Positions 17,386 through 28,284 of a stretch of 64,000 nt of DNA are shown piece after piece (position 1 is the first letter of the stretch; every line of letters starts with the position of its first letter). Made by a program: the position numbers and the translations under genes. The notes under the pieces were generated by a model. That model was not told where the DNA came from. It saw nothing but the letters and a program-made list of their open reading frames with translations, and did no database searches. The stretch is from Microbacterium terregens (GTDB taxonomy: Bacteria; Pseudomonadota; Alphaproteobacteria; Sphingomonadales; Sphingomonadaceae): the NCBI RefSeq assembly GCF_027922045.1, contig NZ_BSEX01000023.1, forward strand, positions 1 to 64,000, given 5' to 3'.

Positions 17386-17802
17386 TCAGTCGCCGGCGCG
17401 GGGGAACTGCTCCGCCTGCTGCTGCGCCTTGCGCTGCTGGTACCATTGCCGCAGCAGCTGCTGGTTGCAGCCCGTCTGGCCGCCGGTGCCGACTGGCGAG
17501 CAGCTGTCGGGCAGGCCGACGCGGTTGACCTCCATCATCGTCTCGGCGCGATTCGCCCAGCTTTGCGCGGCGGCCTCCTGGGACGGCGGGTTGCGCAATT
17601 CGCTGGGGATGCGGAAGCGCTCGCTCTCGTCCTTGCGGGCGCAGACGACCACTTCATTTTCCGTCTCGGGCTTGGGGCATTCCTCCTTGCCATAGACGGT
17701 GACGCTGCGCGTGCGCTGCGGGGGCGCGCTGCTGGTCTTCTCGGCTTCCTGGGCCATGGCCGGGGATGCCGCCAGCGCCGCCACGAGAATCCAACGAACC
17801 AT
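17386..17802 (-). CDS. Small secreted protein of unknown function
   Basis: The 138-residue protein has a signal peptide cleaved after AMA (about residue 17). The mature domain carries the four-Cys pattern ECPKP...[16 protein letters not shown]...DSCSPVG...GCNQQLL, suggesting two disulfides. The C-terminus is a Gln-rich helix ([13 protein letters not shown]). Short periplasmic proteins with [15 protein letters not shown] are common in sphingomonads but have no known role. ATG 17802 has GGAGG at good spacing. It lies on the opposite strand between trpE and trpG and is divergent from trpG with a 90-bp spacer. Confidence 0.8.
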   Translation of the reverse strand: MVRWILVAALAASPAMAQEAEKTSSAPPQRTRSVTVYGKEECPKPETENEVVVCARKDESERFRIPSELRNPPSQEAAAQSWANRAETMMEVNRVGLPDSCSPVGTGGQTGCNQQLLRQWYQQRKAQQQAEQFPRAGD

Positions 17803-17892
17803 GCCAACCTCCTGAACGCAAAACACACGCCCGACCAACGATCGGGTCCAGCGCAGCGTTGCGCCAGACTGCGGCGGCGCTATGGCAAAGCC

Positions 17893-18480
17893 ATGATCCT
17901 TGTCATCGACAATTACGACAGCTTCACCTGGAACCTGGTCCATTACCTGATGGAGCTGGGTGCGCCGGTGAAGGTCGTGCGCAACGACGCGCTGACCGCC
18001 CAAGAGGCGCTCGCGAGCAATGCCGCGGGTTTCCTGATCTCGCCGGGTCCCTGCACGCCGAACGAGGCGGGTGTCTCGCTCGACCTCGTCGCCGCCTGTG
18101 CGGAGGCCGGTCGGCCGCTGCTGGGAGTGTGCCTGGGCCACCAGGCGATCGGCCAGCATTTCGGCGGCAAGGTGGTGCGCGGCGGGCTGATGCACGGCAA
18201 GACCTGTCCGGTCGAGCATGACGGCACCGGATTGTTCGAAGGGCTCCCCAGCCCCTTCACCGCCACGCGCTACCACTCGCTGATCGTGACGGAGGTGCCG
18301 GAGTCGCTGGTGGTCAATTGCACCGCCGGTGACGCCAGCGTCATGGGCGTGCGCCATGTGAGCCTGCCGATCCACGGCGTCCAGTTCCACCCGGAGAGCA
18401 TCGCCACCGAACATGGCCATGCGATGCTTGCGAACTGGCTGAAGAGCACCGGCATCTCGCCGAAGCAGCGCGCGGCATGA
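17893..18480 (+). CDS. trpG: Anthranilate synthase component II (glutamine amidotransferase)
   Basis: Class I glutamine amidotransferase that supplies ammonia to TrpE. The 195-residue protein begins [19 protein letters not shown] and has the oxyanion motif [11 protein letters not shown], the catalytic Cys in [10 protein letters not shown] and the His/Glu pair in GVQFHPESI. The same protein may also serve p-aminobenzoate synthesis (PabA) if no separate copy exists. Its stop overlaps the start of trpD (ATGA), beginning a chain of coupled genes trpG-trpD-trpC-moaC-moeA. Confidence 0.95.
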   Translation: MILVIDNYDSFTWNLVHYLMELGAPVKVVRNDALTAQEALASNAAGFLISPGPCTPNEAGVSLDLVAACAEAGRPLLGVCLGHQAIGQHFGGKVVRGGLMHGKTCPVEHDGTGLFEGLPSPFTATRYHSLIVTEVPESLVVNCTAGDASVMGVRHVSLPIHGVQFHPESIATEHGHAMLANWLKSTGISPKQRAA

Positions 18481-19472
18481 CGACCACCGTCCTGCTGCCG
18501 TCGACGGAGACGCCGCTATCGCACGAGAGCGCGGCCGAAGCGTTCGGCGCGATCCTCGACGGAAAGGCGTCGGAAGAGGCGATCATCGCCTTCCTGGTCG
18601 GGCTCACCGAGCGCGGCGAAACCAGCATCGAAATCGCCGAGGCCGCGCGCGCCATGCGCCAGCGGATGGTGCCGATCGACGCGCCGCCCGGGGCGATCGA
18701 CGTCTGCGGCACCGGCGGCGACGGGCACCATACCCTGAACGTCTCCACCGCCGTCAGCCTGGTGGTGGCGGCAACCGGCGTGCCGGTGGCCAAGCACGGC
18801 AACCGGGCTGCATCCAGCAAGGCAGGAGCTGCGGACACGCTCGAAGCGCTCGGCCTGGACATGATGCGCGCCGGGGCGATGGCCGAGCAGACACTGGCGG
18901 ACATCGGCATCGCCTTCCTGTTCGCGGGCAACCACCATCCGGCGATGCGACGTATCCAGCCGCTGCGCCAGAAGATCGGCCGGCGCACCGTCTTCAACCT
19001 GATGGGTCCACTCGCCAACCCTGCGCACGTCGAGCGCCAGCTGATCGGCATCGCCCGGCCGGACTATGCGCCGCTCTATGCCGAGGCGCTGGAAAGCCTG
19101 GGCGCGACGGCCGCCGCCGTGATCGCGGGTGAGGAGGAGCTGGACGAGATCTCGATCGCCGGCCCCACCCGCGTGGTGCGCATCGGTTCGGTCGCCCTGC
19201 CCGACCGCATCACGCCCGCGGACGCCGGCCTGCCGGCGAGCCCGCTCGAGGCGCTGCGTGGCGGGGACCCCGCGCACAATGCGCTGGCGTTGCGCCGGCT
19301 GCTGGCGGGCGAGGAAAGCGCCTATCGCGACGCGGTGCTGCTGAACGCGGCGGCCGCCCTGGTGATCGCGGACAAGGTGAGCGACCTTGCCGAGGGTGCG
19401 GTGCTTGCCGCCAACACGATCGATTCCGGTGCCGCCCGGCGCCTTCTGGACGCATGGATTGCCTACGCATGA
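18477..19472 (+). CDS. trpD: Anthranilate phosphoribosyltransferase
   Basis: Transfers phosphoribose from PRPP to anthranilate, the second step of tryptophan synthesis, in the cytosol as a homodimer. The 331-residue protein has the PRPP-binding CGTGGDG motif, [33 protein letters not shown] and the acidic-pair region. It is of normal length. ATG overlaps the trpG stop and its own TGA overlaps the trpC ATG. Confidence 0.96.
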   Translation: MTTTVLLPSTETPLSHESAAEAFGAILDGKASEEAIIAFLVGLTERGETSIEIAEAARAMRQRMVPIDAPPGAIDVCGTGGDGHHTLNVSTAVSLVVAATGVPVAKHGNRAASSKAGAADTLEALGLDMMRAGAMAEQTLADIGIAFLFAGNHHPAMRRIQPLRQKIGRRTVFNLMGPLANPAHVERQLIGIARPDYAPLYAEALESLGATAAAVIAGEEELDEISIAGPTRVVRIGSVALPDRITPADAGLPASPLEALRGGDPAHNALALRRLLAGEESAYRDAVLLNAAAALVIADKVSDLAEGAVLAANTIDSGAARRLLDAWIAYA

Positions 19473-20248
19473 GCACGATGCTTTCGAAGATCCTCGAGAC
19501 CAAGCGGACCGAGGTCGCCGCCCGCAAGAGCATGGCAGGGGTGCAGGAGCTTGACCGGCGGGCAAGCATGCAGACGCCGCCGCGGGGCTTTCGCGCCGCG
19601 CTCGACGCCAAGCAGGGGCATGCGATCATCGCCGAGATCAAGAAGGCGAGCCCGTCGAAGGGCCTGATCCGTGCCGACTTCGACCCGCCGGCCCATGCGC
19701 GCGCCTATCAGGCGGGCGGTGCGGCCTGCCTGTCGGTGCTGACGGACGAGGAGTATTTCCAGGGTTCCGACGAGTATCTCGTCGCCGCGCGCGCGGCCTG
19801 CGACCTGCCGGTGCTGCGCAAGGACTTCGTCATCGATCCTTGGCAGGCGGCGGAAACGCGCGCGCTGGGGGCGGACGCGATCCTGCTGATCGTCGCGGCG
19901 CTGGAAGACCGGCAGATGGCGGAGATCGAGGCGGCGGCGCTGGAGCGCGGGCTGGACGTGCTGGTGGAGGTCCATGACTATCCGGAGCTGGAGCGGGCGC
20001 TCAAGCTCAAGACGCGGCTGATCGGGGTCAACAACCGCGATCTGCGCGACTTCACCGTGAACTTCGATCGCACCTATGAGCTGGTTGCGCATGCGCCGGA
20101 GGGCTGCACCTTCGTGGCCGAAAGCGGGCTGACGGGCCGCGCAGACCTGGACGCGATGGCGGAGCACGGCATCCACTGCTTCCTGATCGGCGAGGCGCTG
20201 ATGCGGCAGGACGATGTCGAGGCGGCGACCCGCGCCCTGACCCGATGA
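19469..20248 (+). CDS. trpC: Indole-3-glycerol-phosphate synthase
   Basis: TIM-barrel enzyme that closes the indole ring from carboxyphenylaminodeoxyribulose phosphate. The 259-residue protein begins [17 protein letters not shown] and carries [32 protein letters not shown] and [16 protein letters not shown] 19469 was chosen because it overlaps the trpD stop (ATGA); the frame is open slightly further upstream inside trpD. Its own stop overlaps moaC. Confidence 0.97.
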   Translation: MSTMLSKILETKRTEVAARKSMAGVQELDRRASMQTPPRGFRAALDAKQGHAIIAEIKKASPSKGLIRADFDPPAHARAYQAGGAACLSVLTDEEYFQGSDEYLVAARAACDLPVLRKDFVIDPWQAAETRALGADAILLIVAALEDRQMAEIEAAALERGLDVLVEVHDYPELERALKLKTRLIGVNNRDLRDFTVNFDRTYELVAHAPEGCTFVAESGLTGRADLDAMAEHGIHCFLIGEALMRQDDVEAATRALTR

Positions 20249-20712
20249 CCGGCCTCACCCACCTCGACGCCGAGGGCCATGCCCGCATGGTGGATGTGGG
20301 CGACAAGGCGGTGACGGCGCGGCAGGCGACCGCCACCGGCCGCATCACCATGTCGGCCGAAGCGCTGGCGGCGATCCGCGACGGGCTGGTGAAGAAGGGC
20401 GACGTGCTTGCGGTGGCGCGGGTCGCCGGGATCATGGCGGCCAAGCGCACCAGCGACCTGGTACCGCTGTGCCATCCCCTGCCGCTCACCCGCGTGGTGC
20501 TGGACCTGACGATCGACGCGGACGGCATCGTTGCGACCGCGACCTGCGCGACGGACGGCAAGACCGGCGTGGAGATGGAGGCGCTGACCGCCGTATCGGT
20601 CGCGCTGCTCACCGTCTATGACATGGCCAAGGCGCTCGACCGCGGCATGGTGATCGACGGCGTTCGCCTGCTCGCCAAGTCGGGCGGCAAGTCCGGAGAC
20701 TGGCAGGCGTGA
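20245..20712 (+). CDS. moaC: Cyclic pyranopterin monophosphate synthase
   Basis: Acts after MoaA in molybdenum-cofactor synthesis, converting the 3',8-cyclo-GTP intermediate to cyclic pyranopterin monophosphate. The 155-residue protein has the signature [16 protein letters not shown] and [24 protein letters not shown], with the conserved Lys/His active-site residues. The start overlaps the trpC stop (ATGA). The GTG of moeA overlaps its TGA. Confidence 0.97.
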   Translation: MTGLTHLDAEGHARMVDVGDKAVTARQATATGRITMSAEALAAIRDGLVKKGDVLAVARVAGIMAAKRTSDLVPLCHPLPLTRVVLDLTIDADGIVATATCATDGKTGVEMEALTAVSVALLTVYDMAKALDRGMVIDGVRLLAKSGGKSGDWQA

Positions 20713-21887
20713 GCCTGCTGCCGCTCGACGAGGCGCAGGCGCGGGTATTGGGCCTGGCCGCGCCGGTCGCCGTCGAGACGGTGCCGATCCGCGACGCCAT
20801 CGGCCGCTGGGCAGCCGACGATCTGCCGGCGCTGCGCACCCAGCCCGAACGCGCACTGTCGTCGATGGACGGCTATGCGATCCGCTTCGCCGACCTGCCG
20901 GGACCGTGGGAGGTCATCGGGGAATCCGGGGCCGGGCGTCCGTTCGGCGGCCTGGTAGGAGCAGGCCAGGCGGCGCGCATCTTCACGGGGGCCGCATTGC
21001 CCGAGGGCGCCGACACGGTACTGGTGCAGGAAGAGGCAGCGCGCGAGAGCAGCCGTCTGATGCTGGCGGGCGAAGGGCCGCCGCGGCGCGGCAGCAGCGT
21101 GCGTGCGGCCGGGCTGGATTTCACCGCGGGCGAGCGGCTGCTGTCGGCCGGTGCGGCGATCACGCCGGCTGCGGCAGCGCTGCTGGCGGTGGGCGGGCAC
21201 GGCATGGTTCCCGTCCGGCGCCGGGTGCGGGTGGCGATCGCGGCCACGGGGGACGAACTCGTGGCGCCGGGTTCCCCCCCCGACGCCGGGCTTCCGGAGT
21301 CCAACGGCGTGCTGCTGGCGGGCCTGCTCGGGCGGCTGCCCGTCGAACGGATCGACCTGGGAATCCTGCCGGACGACCTCTCCGCACTCACCGCCGCCTT
21401 CGCCGGGGTGGATGCCGATGTGCTGGTGACGACGGGGGGCGCCTCGGTCGGCGACCATGATCTGGTGCGGCCGGCGCTGGAGGCGGCAGGCGCGCGGATC
21501 GACTTCTGGCGCATCGCGATGCGGCCGGGAAAGCCGATGATGGCGGGCAGGCTCGGCGACGCCGTCGTGCTGGGGTTGCCGGGCAACCCGGTGTCCGCAT
21601 TCGTGACAGCAACGCTGTTCCTGCTGCCGCTGGTGCGCACGCTCGCGGGCGCGGCCGATCCGCTGCCGCGGCGGCGGGTGGTGCCGCTCGGCGCGCCGCT
21701 GGCCGCGAACGACCGGAGGGCCGATCACCTGCGCGCGGAGCTGCGCGACGGGGTGGCTTTTCCCGCCCCCGCGCAGGACAGTTCCATGCTGCGCACGCTC
21801 GCCCGAGCCGACTGCCTGATCGTGCGTCCTCCCCATGCTGCCGCGGCAAACGCAGGCGACTCGGTGGAAATCCTGGATATCGGTTGA
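20709..21887 (+). CDS. moeA: Molybdopterin molybdenumtransferase
   Basis: Inserts molybdate into adenylylated molybdopterin. The 392-residue protein has the MoeA N-terminal region with [12 protein letters not shown], the linker domain with [16 protein letters not shown], the MoCF-binding domain with [11 protein letters not shown] and [11 protein letters not shown], and the C-terminal beta-barrel. It is of normal length. Start GTG 20709 overlaps the moaC stop (GTGA). A run of eight C occurs in the coding sequence at about 21273-21280. lexA follows after 54 bases with its own operator. Confidence 0.94.
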   Translation: MSLLPLDEAQARVLGLAAPVAVETVPIRDAIGRWAADDLPALRTQPERALSSMDGYAIRFADLPGPWEVIGESGAGRPFGGLVGAGQAARIFTGAALPEGADTVLVQEEAARESSRLMLAGEGPPRRGSSVRAAGLDFTAGERLLSAGAAITPAAAALLAVGGHGMVPVRRRVRVAIAATGDELVAPGSPPDAGLPESNGVLLAGLLGRLPVERIDLGILPDDLSALTAAFAGVDADVLVTTGGASVGDHDLVRPALEAAGARIDFWRIAMRPGKPMMAGRLGDAVVLGLPGNPVSAFVTATLFLLPLVRTLAGAADPLPRRRVVPLGAPLAANDRRADHLRAELRDGVAFPAPAQDSSMLRTLARADCLIVRPPHAAAANAGDSVEILDIG

Positions 21888-21912
21888 CAGGGGGCGGCTC
21901 CGTTTCCTAAAG

Positions 21913-21927
21913 GTTCCATATCTGTTC
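21913..21927 (+). promoter_or_regulatory. LexA operator (SOS box) upstream of lexA
   Basis: GTTC (21913-21916), seven bases, then GTTC (21924-21927) is an exact match to the alphaproteobacterial SOS box GTTC-N7-GTTC. It ends 14 bases before the lexA start, so it overlaps the likely promoter and fits autorepression of lexA. Confidence 0.88.
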
Positions 21928-21941
21928 CGACGGAGGACCGC

Positions 21942-22616
21942 ATGCTCACGCGCAAGCAGCACGAGCTGATCTGCTTCATCGACGACCGGTTGAAGGAAAC
22001 CGGCGTGTCCCCCTCGTTCGAGGAGATGAAGGAAGCGCTCGACCTCAAGTCGAAGTCGGGCGTGCATCGCCTGATCAGCGCGCTGGAGGAACGCCAGTTC
22101 ATCCGTCGCCTGCCGAACCGCGCCCGCGCGCTTGAAGTGCTGCGGATGCCGGACCGGCCGGAAACGGCCAAGAAGGCGCCGGTCAAGACGGCGCCCGCCC
22201 GAAGCGCGCCGGTCGCGCCGCCCGCTCCCGCCAACGACGTCATCGAGATCCCGCTGCACGGCCGCATCGCTGCCGGCGTCCCGATCGAGGCGATGGAAGG
22301 CCAGCAGATGCTGCCGGTGCCGGCCGCGCTGCTGGGCTCGGGCGAGCATTATGCGCTGGAGGTCGCGGGCGACTCGATGGTCGAGGCCGGCATTCTCGAC
22401 GGCGACTATGCGTTGGTCCGCCGCACCGATGCGGCGCGCGACGGCGAGATCGTGGTCGCGCTGATCGATGAGAACGAGGCGACACTGAAGTATTTCCGCC
22501 GCGAGGGCGCGATGATTCGCCTCGACCCGGCGAACCGCAGCTATGATCCGCAGCGCTATCGCCCGGATCAGGTGCGGGTGCAGGGGAAGCTTGCAGGACT
22601 GCTGCGCCGCTACTGA
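21942..22616 (+). CDS. lexA: LexA repressor
   Basis: SOS-response repressor and self-cleaving serine protease activated by RecA filaments. The 224-residue protein has an N-terminal winged HTH (about 1-65), a variable Ala/Pro linker and the S24 peptidase domain. The cleavage site is Ala111-Gly112 (RIAAGVP), the nucleophile Ser145 (AGDSM) and the general base Lys183 (TLKYF). ATG 21942 has GGAGG upstream. An exact SOS box precedes it, giving autoregulation. It follows moeA but is probably transcribed from its own promoter. Confidence 0.97.
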   Translation: MLTRKQHELICFIDDRLKETGVSPSFEEMKEALDLKSKSGVHRLISALEERQFIRRLPNRARALEVLRMPDRPETAKKAPVKTAPARSAPVAPPAPANDVIEIPLHGRIAAGVPIEAMEGQQMLPVPAALLGSGEHYALEVAGDSMVEAGILDGDYALVRRTDAARDGEIVVALIDENEATLKYFRREGAMIRLDPANRSYDPQRYRPDQVRVQGKLAGLLRRY

Positions 22617-22640
22617 GGCGGACGCTGGGATCCTCCTATA

Positions 22641-22675
22641 GCCGGGTTGCGGCCATTGACGCGCCGCGACCCGGC
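22641..22675 (+). terminator. Strong hairpin after lexA
   Basis: Thirteen-bp arms GCCGGGTTGCGGC (22641-22653) and GCCGCGACCCGGC (22663-22675) pair with only one G-U wobble around a 9-nt loop, 24 bases after the lexA stop. There is no T tract, but the stability and position support termination. Confidence 0.6.
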
Positions 22676-23012
22676 TCATGTCGCTCTTCATTGCGCGTGT
22701 GGGCGCAGGGTGATGGCTCTCCAAAGGGGCATAGCGTGCGGCTCGTGGGAGTTCGCTCCGCGAGGGAGGTCGCCCGGCGCACATCATCCTGCCCGGCGGA
22801 GGCGGGACCCTCGCCATCGGAGCAGAGGTCGGATACGCCGAGTCCCTGCGTAGGCGGCGGCTCGGTTCCAAGCAGGACAACGACGTGCAGCACCCCAACC
22901 TGGGCTTCTGCCTCCGCAGGAGCATGCGTGGCAGGTGCCGTGGGAGAGGCTAGCAACCCCGGCCTTTGTCAGAATGACGAGGGCGGAGGTGGATAGCTGG
23001 CGCGGTGCGGCG
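22676..23012. other. Non-coding spacer between lexA and comEC
   Basis: I see no gene here. Several short GC-rich palindromes occur, such as CTGC-CTCC-GCAG (22908-22919) and a CCCGGCGGAGGCGGG stretch near 22790. They resemble decayed REP-type elements, although the loop differs from the CTTC family at 12.5 and 17.3 kb. Confidence 0.5.
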
Positions 23013-25199
23013 TCAGGAATGCGGGCGGTGCCAGCCGCTCCTTCTGCGCCGCGGCCAGCGGTCTGCCACGGGCGCCGTTGTCGACGGGGTGATCCACGGG
23101 TGCTGATCCCCAGGGGCGCGGACGCGGCGCGCCTCGGGTGGATCGAAGCGGATGGCGACTCCGCCCGTTTGGGCGAGCACCGGTCGGTCGAGCCTAAGCC
23201 AGCGGGGCGTGCAGCCGCGCGGGAGGCGGCGTTCGCTGACGACGATGTCGGCGTCGCGGCATGCGGCGATCAGTTCGCGCACCGGAAGCAGGTAGCCGCT
23301 GCGCGTTGCGACGACGCGCCAGAGGCGGTCGGGGGCGGCAACATCGACGACGCAGACGTCGGCGGTGCAGCGGGCGTTAGGCTGCTCGGCGAGCGGGGGC
23401 AGTTCGCCTTCTACACCGCCCCCCTCCCCCAAGGTGCCCCGCACGTAGTCGCCTGCTCGGTCGCGGAGGATCGCCATGCCTCCCTCGGGCGTGCGGATGG
23501 CGAGGTGCCGGCCGTCGCTGGTGACGAGCAGGTCCGGCGCGGGCGTCTCGAGCGCCCACAGTGCCCCGGCCGCAAACGGTGCCAGCCCCAGCAGCCGGGT
23601 GCGCGTGCGCCATAGCGCCAGCCACAGCCCGCCTGCGACCATCAGCCCGAACGCTCCGCCCGGCATCGACGGCAGCGCCGCGACGGAGCCCGGGGCGGCT
23701 GCGACCGTGCGGGCGATCCAGAGCAGCAGCGACAGGGCGCGCTCGACCACCCACCAGGCCGGCGCGCCGAGGCCGAGGAGATCGAGCAGCAGTGCCAGCG
23801 CCTCCGCCGGCATGACGACAAAGGTGGTGAGCGGAATCGCGACGATGTTGGCGAGCGCCCCGTAAAGCCCGGCCTTGTGGAAGTGGAACAGGCCGATCGG
23901 CATCAGCACCGCCTCCACCGCGATGCCGGTCAGCAGCAGCGAGCCGAGCCCGCGCAGTAGCCGTCGCGGCAGGCTCTCGTCGCGCGCCTGGAACCACCGG
24001 CGGACTCGCGGGTGTTCGTGGAGCGCGACGATCGCGGTGACGGCGGCGAAGCTCAGTTGGAAGCTGGGACCGGCGAGCGACTCCGGAAGCAGCAACAGCA
24101 CCAGAAAGGCCCCGGTCGCGACCAGCCGCAAGGTGATCGCCTCCCGCCCCATCGCCAGCGCCGCCAGCACCAGCAGGGCTGCGACGCAGGACCGGATGGT
24201 CGGCACTTCGGCCCCCGACAGCCAGGTATAGCCGATCGCCGCCAGCGCCGCGCCCGAGGCCGCCACCAGCGGCAGGCGCACTCGCAGCGCGAGCGCCGGC
24301 ACCAGCGCCAGCAAGCGGAGCAACAGCAACATGGTCGCGCCCACCACAGCCGTGACGTGCAGGCCGCTGATCGACAGAAGGTGGGCGAGGCCCGCGCGGC
24401 GCATCGCCTCGTCCGCGTCCTCGCCGATGGCCCCCCGGTCTCCGGTCACCAGCGCGGCCGCGACTCCGCCCTCGCTGCCGGGCACCTGCTGCTGGATGTG
24501 GGCGGTCAGGCGGTTGCGCAGCCCAGCGCCGGGGGTGACCGCCGGCGTCACCACCTCGATCGGCGCGAAGCCACGGCCCGTCGCCCCAACGCGGTCGAAC
24601 CACGCCACGCGGGTGAAGTCATAGGCGCCGGGTACGGCAGGCGGCGGCGGGGGCACGAGTCGCGCGCGCAGCCGCAGGACGGCACCGGGCCCCGCACCGA
24701 CAGGAAGTGCTTCCTGCGGCACGTTGACCCGCACGATCGGCGGCAGCGTGGGCATGTCGACCGGCGCGAGCCGCAGCCGCACCAGCTCGCGCGCAGGCAG
24801 GGGCTCCACCCGCTCCACCCGCGCGGTGAAGGCGAAGACACCGGGCCGCGCCAGCACCGGCGCCGCAACGCGCTCGGCACGCCACCACACCAGCGCGCAG
24901 CCGAGCGCGGCGAGCAGCCCGGCACCCGCGACCATCCGGCCGAGCCGCCCGGCCGGCGGAAAGACGATGCCCGCTGCCCCGACTCCAAGCGCGCCGAGCA
25001 GGAACGCCATCCACGAGGAAACGTTGGGCAGCACGAACCAGGCGGCGATGCCCGTGCCGAGTGCCACGGGGATCCACAGCGGCAACTGGTCCCGCTCGGC
25101 TTCAAGCCACCGCTCGACCACATGCAAAAAATACACCCGCCGGTTGATTTGAAGCCTCGGAGGGGCCGTGCTAGGGGCGGGCGCGGCTGATGTGGCCAT
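23013..25199 (-). CDS. comEC: ComEC/Rec2-family competence protein
   Basis: Inner-membrane channel protein for uptake of single-stranded DNA in natural transformation. The 728-residue protein has the N-terminal DUF4131/OB-like region, the multi-helix Competence domain with [29 protein letters not shown] (the conserved HLLSISGLH box) and a C-terminal segment where the metallo-beta-lactamase-like domain normally sits. That segment lacks any HxHxDH motif, so the domain is degenerate and probably not a nuclease. ATG 25199 is 40 bases from the divergent gltX start; the frame stays open into gltX but that part is spurious. Confidence 0.87.
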   Translation of the reverse strand: MATSAAPAPSTAPPRLQINRRVYFLHVVERWLEAERDQLPLWIPVALGTGIAAWFVLPNVSSWMAFLLGALGVGAAGIVFPPAGRLGRMVAGAGLLAALGCALVWWRAERVAAPVLARPGVFAFTARVERVEPLPARELVRLRLAPVDMPTLPPIVRVNVPQEALPVGAGPGAVLRLRARLVPPPPPAVPGAYDFTRVAWFDRVGATGRGFAPIEVVTPAVTPGAGLRNRLTAHIQQQVPGSEGGVAAALVTGDRGAIGEDADEAMRRAGLAHLLSISGLHVTAVVGATMLLLLRLLALVPALALRVRLPLVAASGAALAAIGYTWLSGAEVPTIRSCVAALLVLAALAMGREAITLRLVATGAFLVLLLLPESLAGPSFQLSFAAVTAIVALHEHPRVRRWFQARDESLPRRLLRGLGSLLLTGIAVEAVLMPIGLFHFHKAGLYGALANIVAIPLTTFVVMPAEALALLLDLLGLGAPAWWVVERALSLLLWIARTVAAAPGSVAALPSMPGGAFGLMVAGGLWLALWRTRTRLLGLAPFAAGALWALETPAPDLLVTSDGRHLAIRTPEGGMAILRDRAGDYVRGTLGEGGGVEGELPPLAEQPNARCTADVCVVDVAAPDRLWRVVATRSGYLLPVRELIAACRDADIVVSERRLPRGCTPRWLRLDRPVLAQTGGVAIRFDPPEARRVRAPGDQHPWITPSTTAPVADRWPRRRRSGWHRPHS

Positions 25200-25239
25200 G
25201 ATTGTTCGAGCTTGGGAGCAGGCGCAATTGCGCGCAAGT

Positions 25240-26685
25240 ATGGATACCGGAACCTCGCCTGAAGGCGCAGTCGTCACGCGCTTCGCCCCTTCCCCCACGG
25301 GGTTCCTGCATATCGGCGGCGCGCGCACCGCATTGTTCAACTGGCTGTATGCCCGCCACCATGGCGGCAAGTTCCTGCTCCGCATCGAGGATACCGATCG
25401 CGCCCGTTCGACCGAGCCGGCGATCGAGGCGATCCTGGACGGCATGCGCTGGCTCGGCCTGGACTGGGACGGCGACGCGGTATTTCAGTTCTCCCGTGCC
25501 GATCGCCACGCCGAAGTCGCGCACCAGCTGCTCGCCGCCGGCCATGCCTACAAATGCTATGCCACCGCCGAGGAACTGACCGCGCTGCGCGAGCAGCAGC
25601 GGGCCGAGGGCAAGCCGATCCGCTACGATGGCCGCTGGCGCGACTGCGATCCCGCCACCGCTCCGGAAGGCGCGCCCTATGTGGTGCGGCTGAAGGCGCC
25701 GAAGGACGGCGCCGTCACCATCTCGGATCGGGTGCAGGGCGACGTCACCGTCGCCAATGCCGAGCTCGACGACTTCGTGCTGCTGCGGTCGGACGGCACC
25801 CCCACTTATATGCTGGCGGTGGTGGTCGACGATCATGACATGGGCGTCACCCACGTGATCCGCGGCGACGACCATCTCAACAACGCCTTCCGCCAGCTGG
25901 CCCTGATCCGCGCCATGGACTCGGTCGAGGGCGGCTGGCCGGACCCGGTCTATGCGCACGTCCCGCTGATCCACGGGGCGGACGGCGCCAAGCTTTCGAA
26001 GCGCCACGGCGCGTTGGGTGTCGACGCCTACCGCGACGAGCTCGGCATCCTGCCCGAGGCACTCAACAACTATCTGCTGCGCCTGGGCTGGGGCCATGGC
26101 GACGAGGAGATCATCAGCCGCGATCGCGCGGTGGAAGTGTTCGATCTCGCCGGCGTCGGCCGCTCGCCTGCACGCTTCGATCTCAAGAAGCTCGCGCACG
26201 TCAACGGCCACTACATTCGCGAGGCGGACGACGCCCGACTCGCCGATTTGGTCGCGGCTCGCTTGCCCCAGGCCCCGGAGGCAGCCGGGCTGGATCTGCT
26301 GCGCCGCGCCATGCCGGCGTTGAAGCCGCGCGCGGCCGACCTGAACGAGCTTGCGGACAACACCGCCTTCCTGTTCGCCACCCGCCCGCTGTCGATCGAG
26401 GAGTCGGCGGCGCCCCTGTTGGCCGGCGACGCGCCCGCGCTGCTTTCGCAGCTGCACACGGCGCTTGACGCGGTCGAGCGGTGGGATACGGAGACGACAG
26501 AACATGCGGTACGCAGCGTGGCGGACGCAGCCGGAGTGAAGCTGGGTGCCGTCGCACAGCCGCTTCGCGCCGCACTGACCGGTCGCCGCACCTCGCCGGG
26601 CATCTTCGACGTTCTCGAACTGCTCGGACGCGAGGAAAGCCTCGGCCGCATCGCCGACCAGATGGCCGTTCCGGCCAACCACTGA
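25240..26685 (+). CDS. gltX: Glutamate--tRNA ligase
   Basis: Class I synthetase that charges tRNA-Glu (and possibly tRNA-Gln, for amidotransferase correction). The 481-residue protein has the HIGH element in [13 protein letters not shown] and the KMSKS element KLSKRHG, plus the C-terminal anticodon-binding helices. ATG 25240 was chosen because it places the HIGH region about 20 residues in, as in the family. ATG 25198 would add 14 unsupported residues and overlap the comEC start. No strong Shine-Dalgarno precedes either. gltA follows after 18 bases. Confidence 0.95.
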   Translation: MDTGTSPEGAVVTRFAPSPTGFLHIGGARTALFNWLYARHHGGKFLLRIEDTDRARSTEPAIEAILDGMRWLGLDWDGDAVFQFSRADRHAEVAHQLLAAGHAYKCYATAEELTALREQQRAEGKPIRYDGRWRDCDPATAPEGAPYVVRLKAPKDGAVTISDRVQGDVTVANAELDDFVLLRSDGTPTYMLAVVVDDHDMGVTHVIRGDDHLNNAFRQLALIRAMDSVEGGWPDPVYAHVPLIHGADGAKLSKRHGALGVDAYRDELGILPEALNNYLLRLGWGHGDEEIISRDRAVEVFDLAGVGRSPARFDLKKLAHVNGHYIREADDARLADLVAARLPQAPEAAGLDLLRRAMPALKPRAADLNELADNTAFLFATRPLSIEESAAPLLAGDAPALLSQLHTALDAVERWDTETTEHAVRSVADAAGVKLGAVAQPLRAALTGRRTSPGIFDVLELLGREESLGRIADQMAVPANH

Positions 26686-26703
26686 ACGAAAGGACGACAC
26701 CCG

Positions 26704-27987
26704 ATGAGCGAGACCGCCAAGTTGCAGGTAGCGGGCAAGGACGGTGACTATCCGGTGCTCTCGGGCACGGTCGGACCGGACGTCATCGACATCCGCAAGC
26801 TCTATGCGCAGACCGGCGCCTTCACCTACGATCCCGGCTTCACCTCGACCGCAAGCTGCGAGTCGGGCCTGACCTACATCGACGGTGACCAGGGCGTGCT
26901 GCTGCACCGCGGCTACCCGATCGACCAGCTCGCCGAAAAGTCGAGCTTCATGGAAGTCAGCTACCTGCTGCTGAACGGCGAGCTGCCGAACCAGGGCGAG
27001 CTCGACAAGTTCACCAACACCATCACGCGCCACACCATGGTGCATGAGCAGCTGGCGAACTTCTATCGCGGCTTCCGTCGCGACGCGCACCCGATGGCGA
27101 TCCTGTGCGGCGTCGTCGGCGCGCTTTCCGCCTTCTACCACGACTCGACCGACATCACGGACCCGGTGCAGCGGCAGATCGCCAGCCACCGCCTGATCGC
27201 CAAGATGCCGACGATCGCGGCGATGGCGTACAAGTACTCGGTGGGCCAGCCGTTCCTCTACCCGGACAACAAGCTGTCCTACACGGGCAACTTCCTGCGC
27301 ATGACCTTCGGCGTGCCGGCCGAGGAATATGAGGTCGATCCGGTCATCGAATCGGCGATGGACAAGATCTTCATCCTCCACGCCGACCATGAGCAGAACG
27401 CGTCGACCTCGACCGTGCGTCTTGCCGGTTCGTCGGGCGCCAACCCGTTCGCGTGCATCGCGGCGGGCATCGCCTGCCTGTGGGGCCCGGCACATGGCGG
27501 CGCCAACGAGGCGGCGCTCAACATGCTGCGCGAGATCGGCACCCCGGATCGCATCCCCGAGTACATCGCGCGTGCGAAGAACAAGGACGATCCGTTCCGC
27601 CTGATGGGCTTTGGCCACCGCGTCTACAAGAACTTCGACCCGCGCGCGAAGGTGCTGTCGAAGGCCGCGACCGAGGTGCTGGACAAGCTGGGCATCAACG
27701 ATCCGGTGCTGGATACCGCCCGCGAGCTCGAGCAGATCGCGCTCAAGGACCCGTATTTCATCGACAAGAAGCTCTACCCGAACGTGGACTTCTATTCGGG
27801 CGTGATCCTGTCGGCGATCGGCTTCCCGACCGAGATGTTCACCGTGCTGTTCGCCCTTGCCCGCACCGTCGGCTGGGTCGCGCAGTGGAACGAGATGATC
27901 TCGGACCCCGCGCAGAAGATCGGTCGTCCGCGTCAGCTCTACACGGGCCCGACGCAGCGCGACTATGTCGAGATCGGCCAGCGCTGA
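26704..27987 (+). CDS. gltA: Citrate synthase
   Basis: First enzyme of the TCA cycle, condensing acetyl-CoA and oxaloacetate. The 427-residue length and N-terminal domain are those of the hexameric, NADH-regulated type II enzyme of Gram-negatives. Conserved active-site segments are [31 protein letters not shown] and [25 protein letters not shown] precedes ATG 26704. The stop overlaps the next small gene (TGATG). Confidence 0.97.
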   Translation: MSETAKLQVAGKDGDYPVLSGTVGPDVIDIRKLYAQTGAFTYDPGFTSTASCESGLTYIDGDQGVLLHRGYPIDQLAEKSSFMEVSYLLLNGELPNQGELDKFTNTITRHTMVHEQLANFYRGFRRDAHPMAILCGVVGALSAFYHDSTDITDPVQRQIASHRLIAKMPTIAAMAYKYSVGQPFLYPDNKLSYTGNFLRMTFGVPAEEYEVDPVIESAMDKIFILHADHEQNASTSTVRLAGSSGANPFACIAAGIACLWGPAHGGANEAALNMLREIGTPDRIPEYIARAKNKDDPFRLMGFGHRVYKNFDPRAKVLSKAATEVLDKLGINDPVLDTARELEQIALKDPYFIDKKLYPNVDFYSGVILSAIGFPTEMFTVLFALARTVGWVAQWNEMISDPAQKIGRPRQLYTGPTQRDYVEIGQR

Positions 27988-28190
27988 TGCGCGTATCCCG
28001 ACGATTGCTGATGATCGCCGGCGCGGTCGCGGCGATCGTCGGGCTGTTCTGGATCGGCCAGGGGGTGGGCATCATCCGCTGGCCGGCCTCCAGCTTCATG
28101 ATCGACCAATATGACTGGGTGCTCACCGGCACCGTCACCGCCGTCGCAGGGCTGGTCGCGATCCTGATCGCACGGCGGATGCGCGGCTAG
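27987..28190 (+). CDS. Small two-TM membrane protein
   Basis: The 67-residue protein has an N-terminal RR-containing tail, TM1 (about 8-28, MIAGAVAAIVGLFWIGQGVGII), a short periplasmic stretch SSFMIDQYDW and TM2 (about 44-62), ending in RRMRG. The ATG overlaps the gltA stop, so it is translationally coupled to citrate synthase. The pattern IGQGVGI..WPASSFMI recurs in small proteobacterial membrane proteins of unknown function. I do not know its role. Confidence 0.8.
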   Translation: MRVSRRLLMIAGAVAAIVGLFWIGQGVGIIRWPASSFMIDQYDWVLTGTVTAVAGLVAILIARRMRG

Positions 28191-28284
28191 CGACTTCGTC
28201 AGGCAGCCTCTATTCCGGGGTCCTGCCGTTTCCAACAGCGCCCGGCCCATAGCGCCGCGACCCGATGCACCCTCCCAGGCCGGA

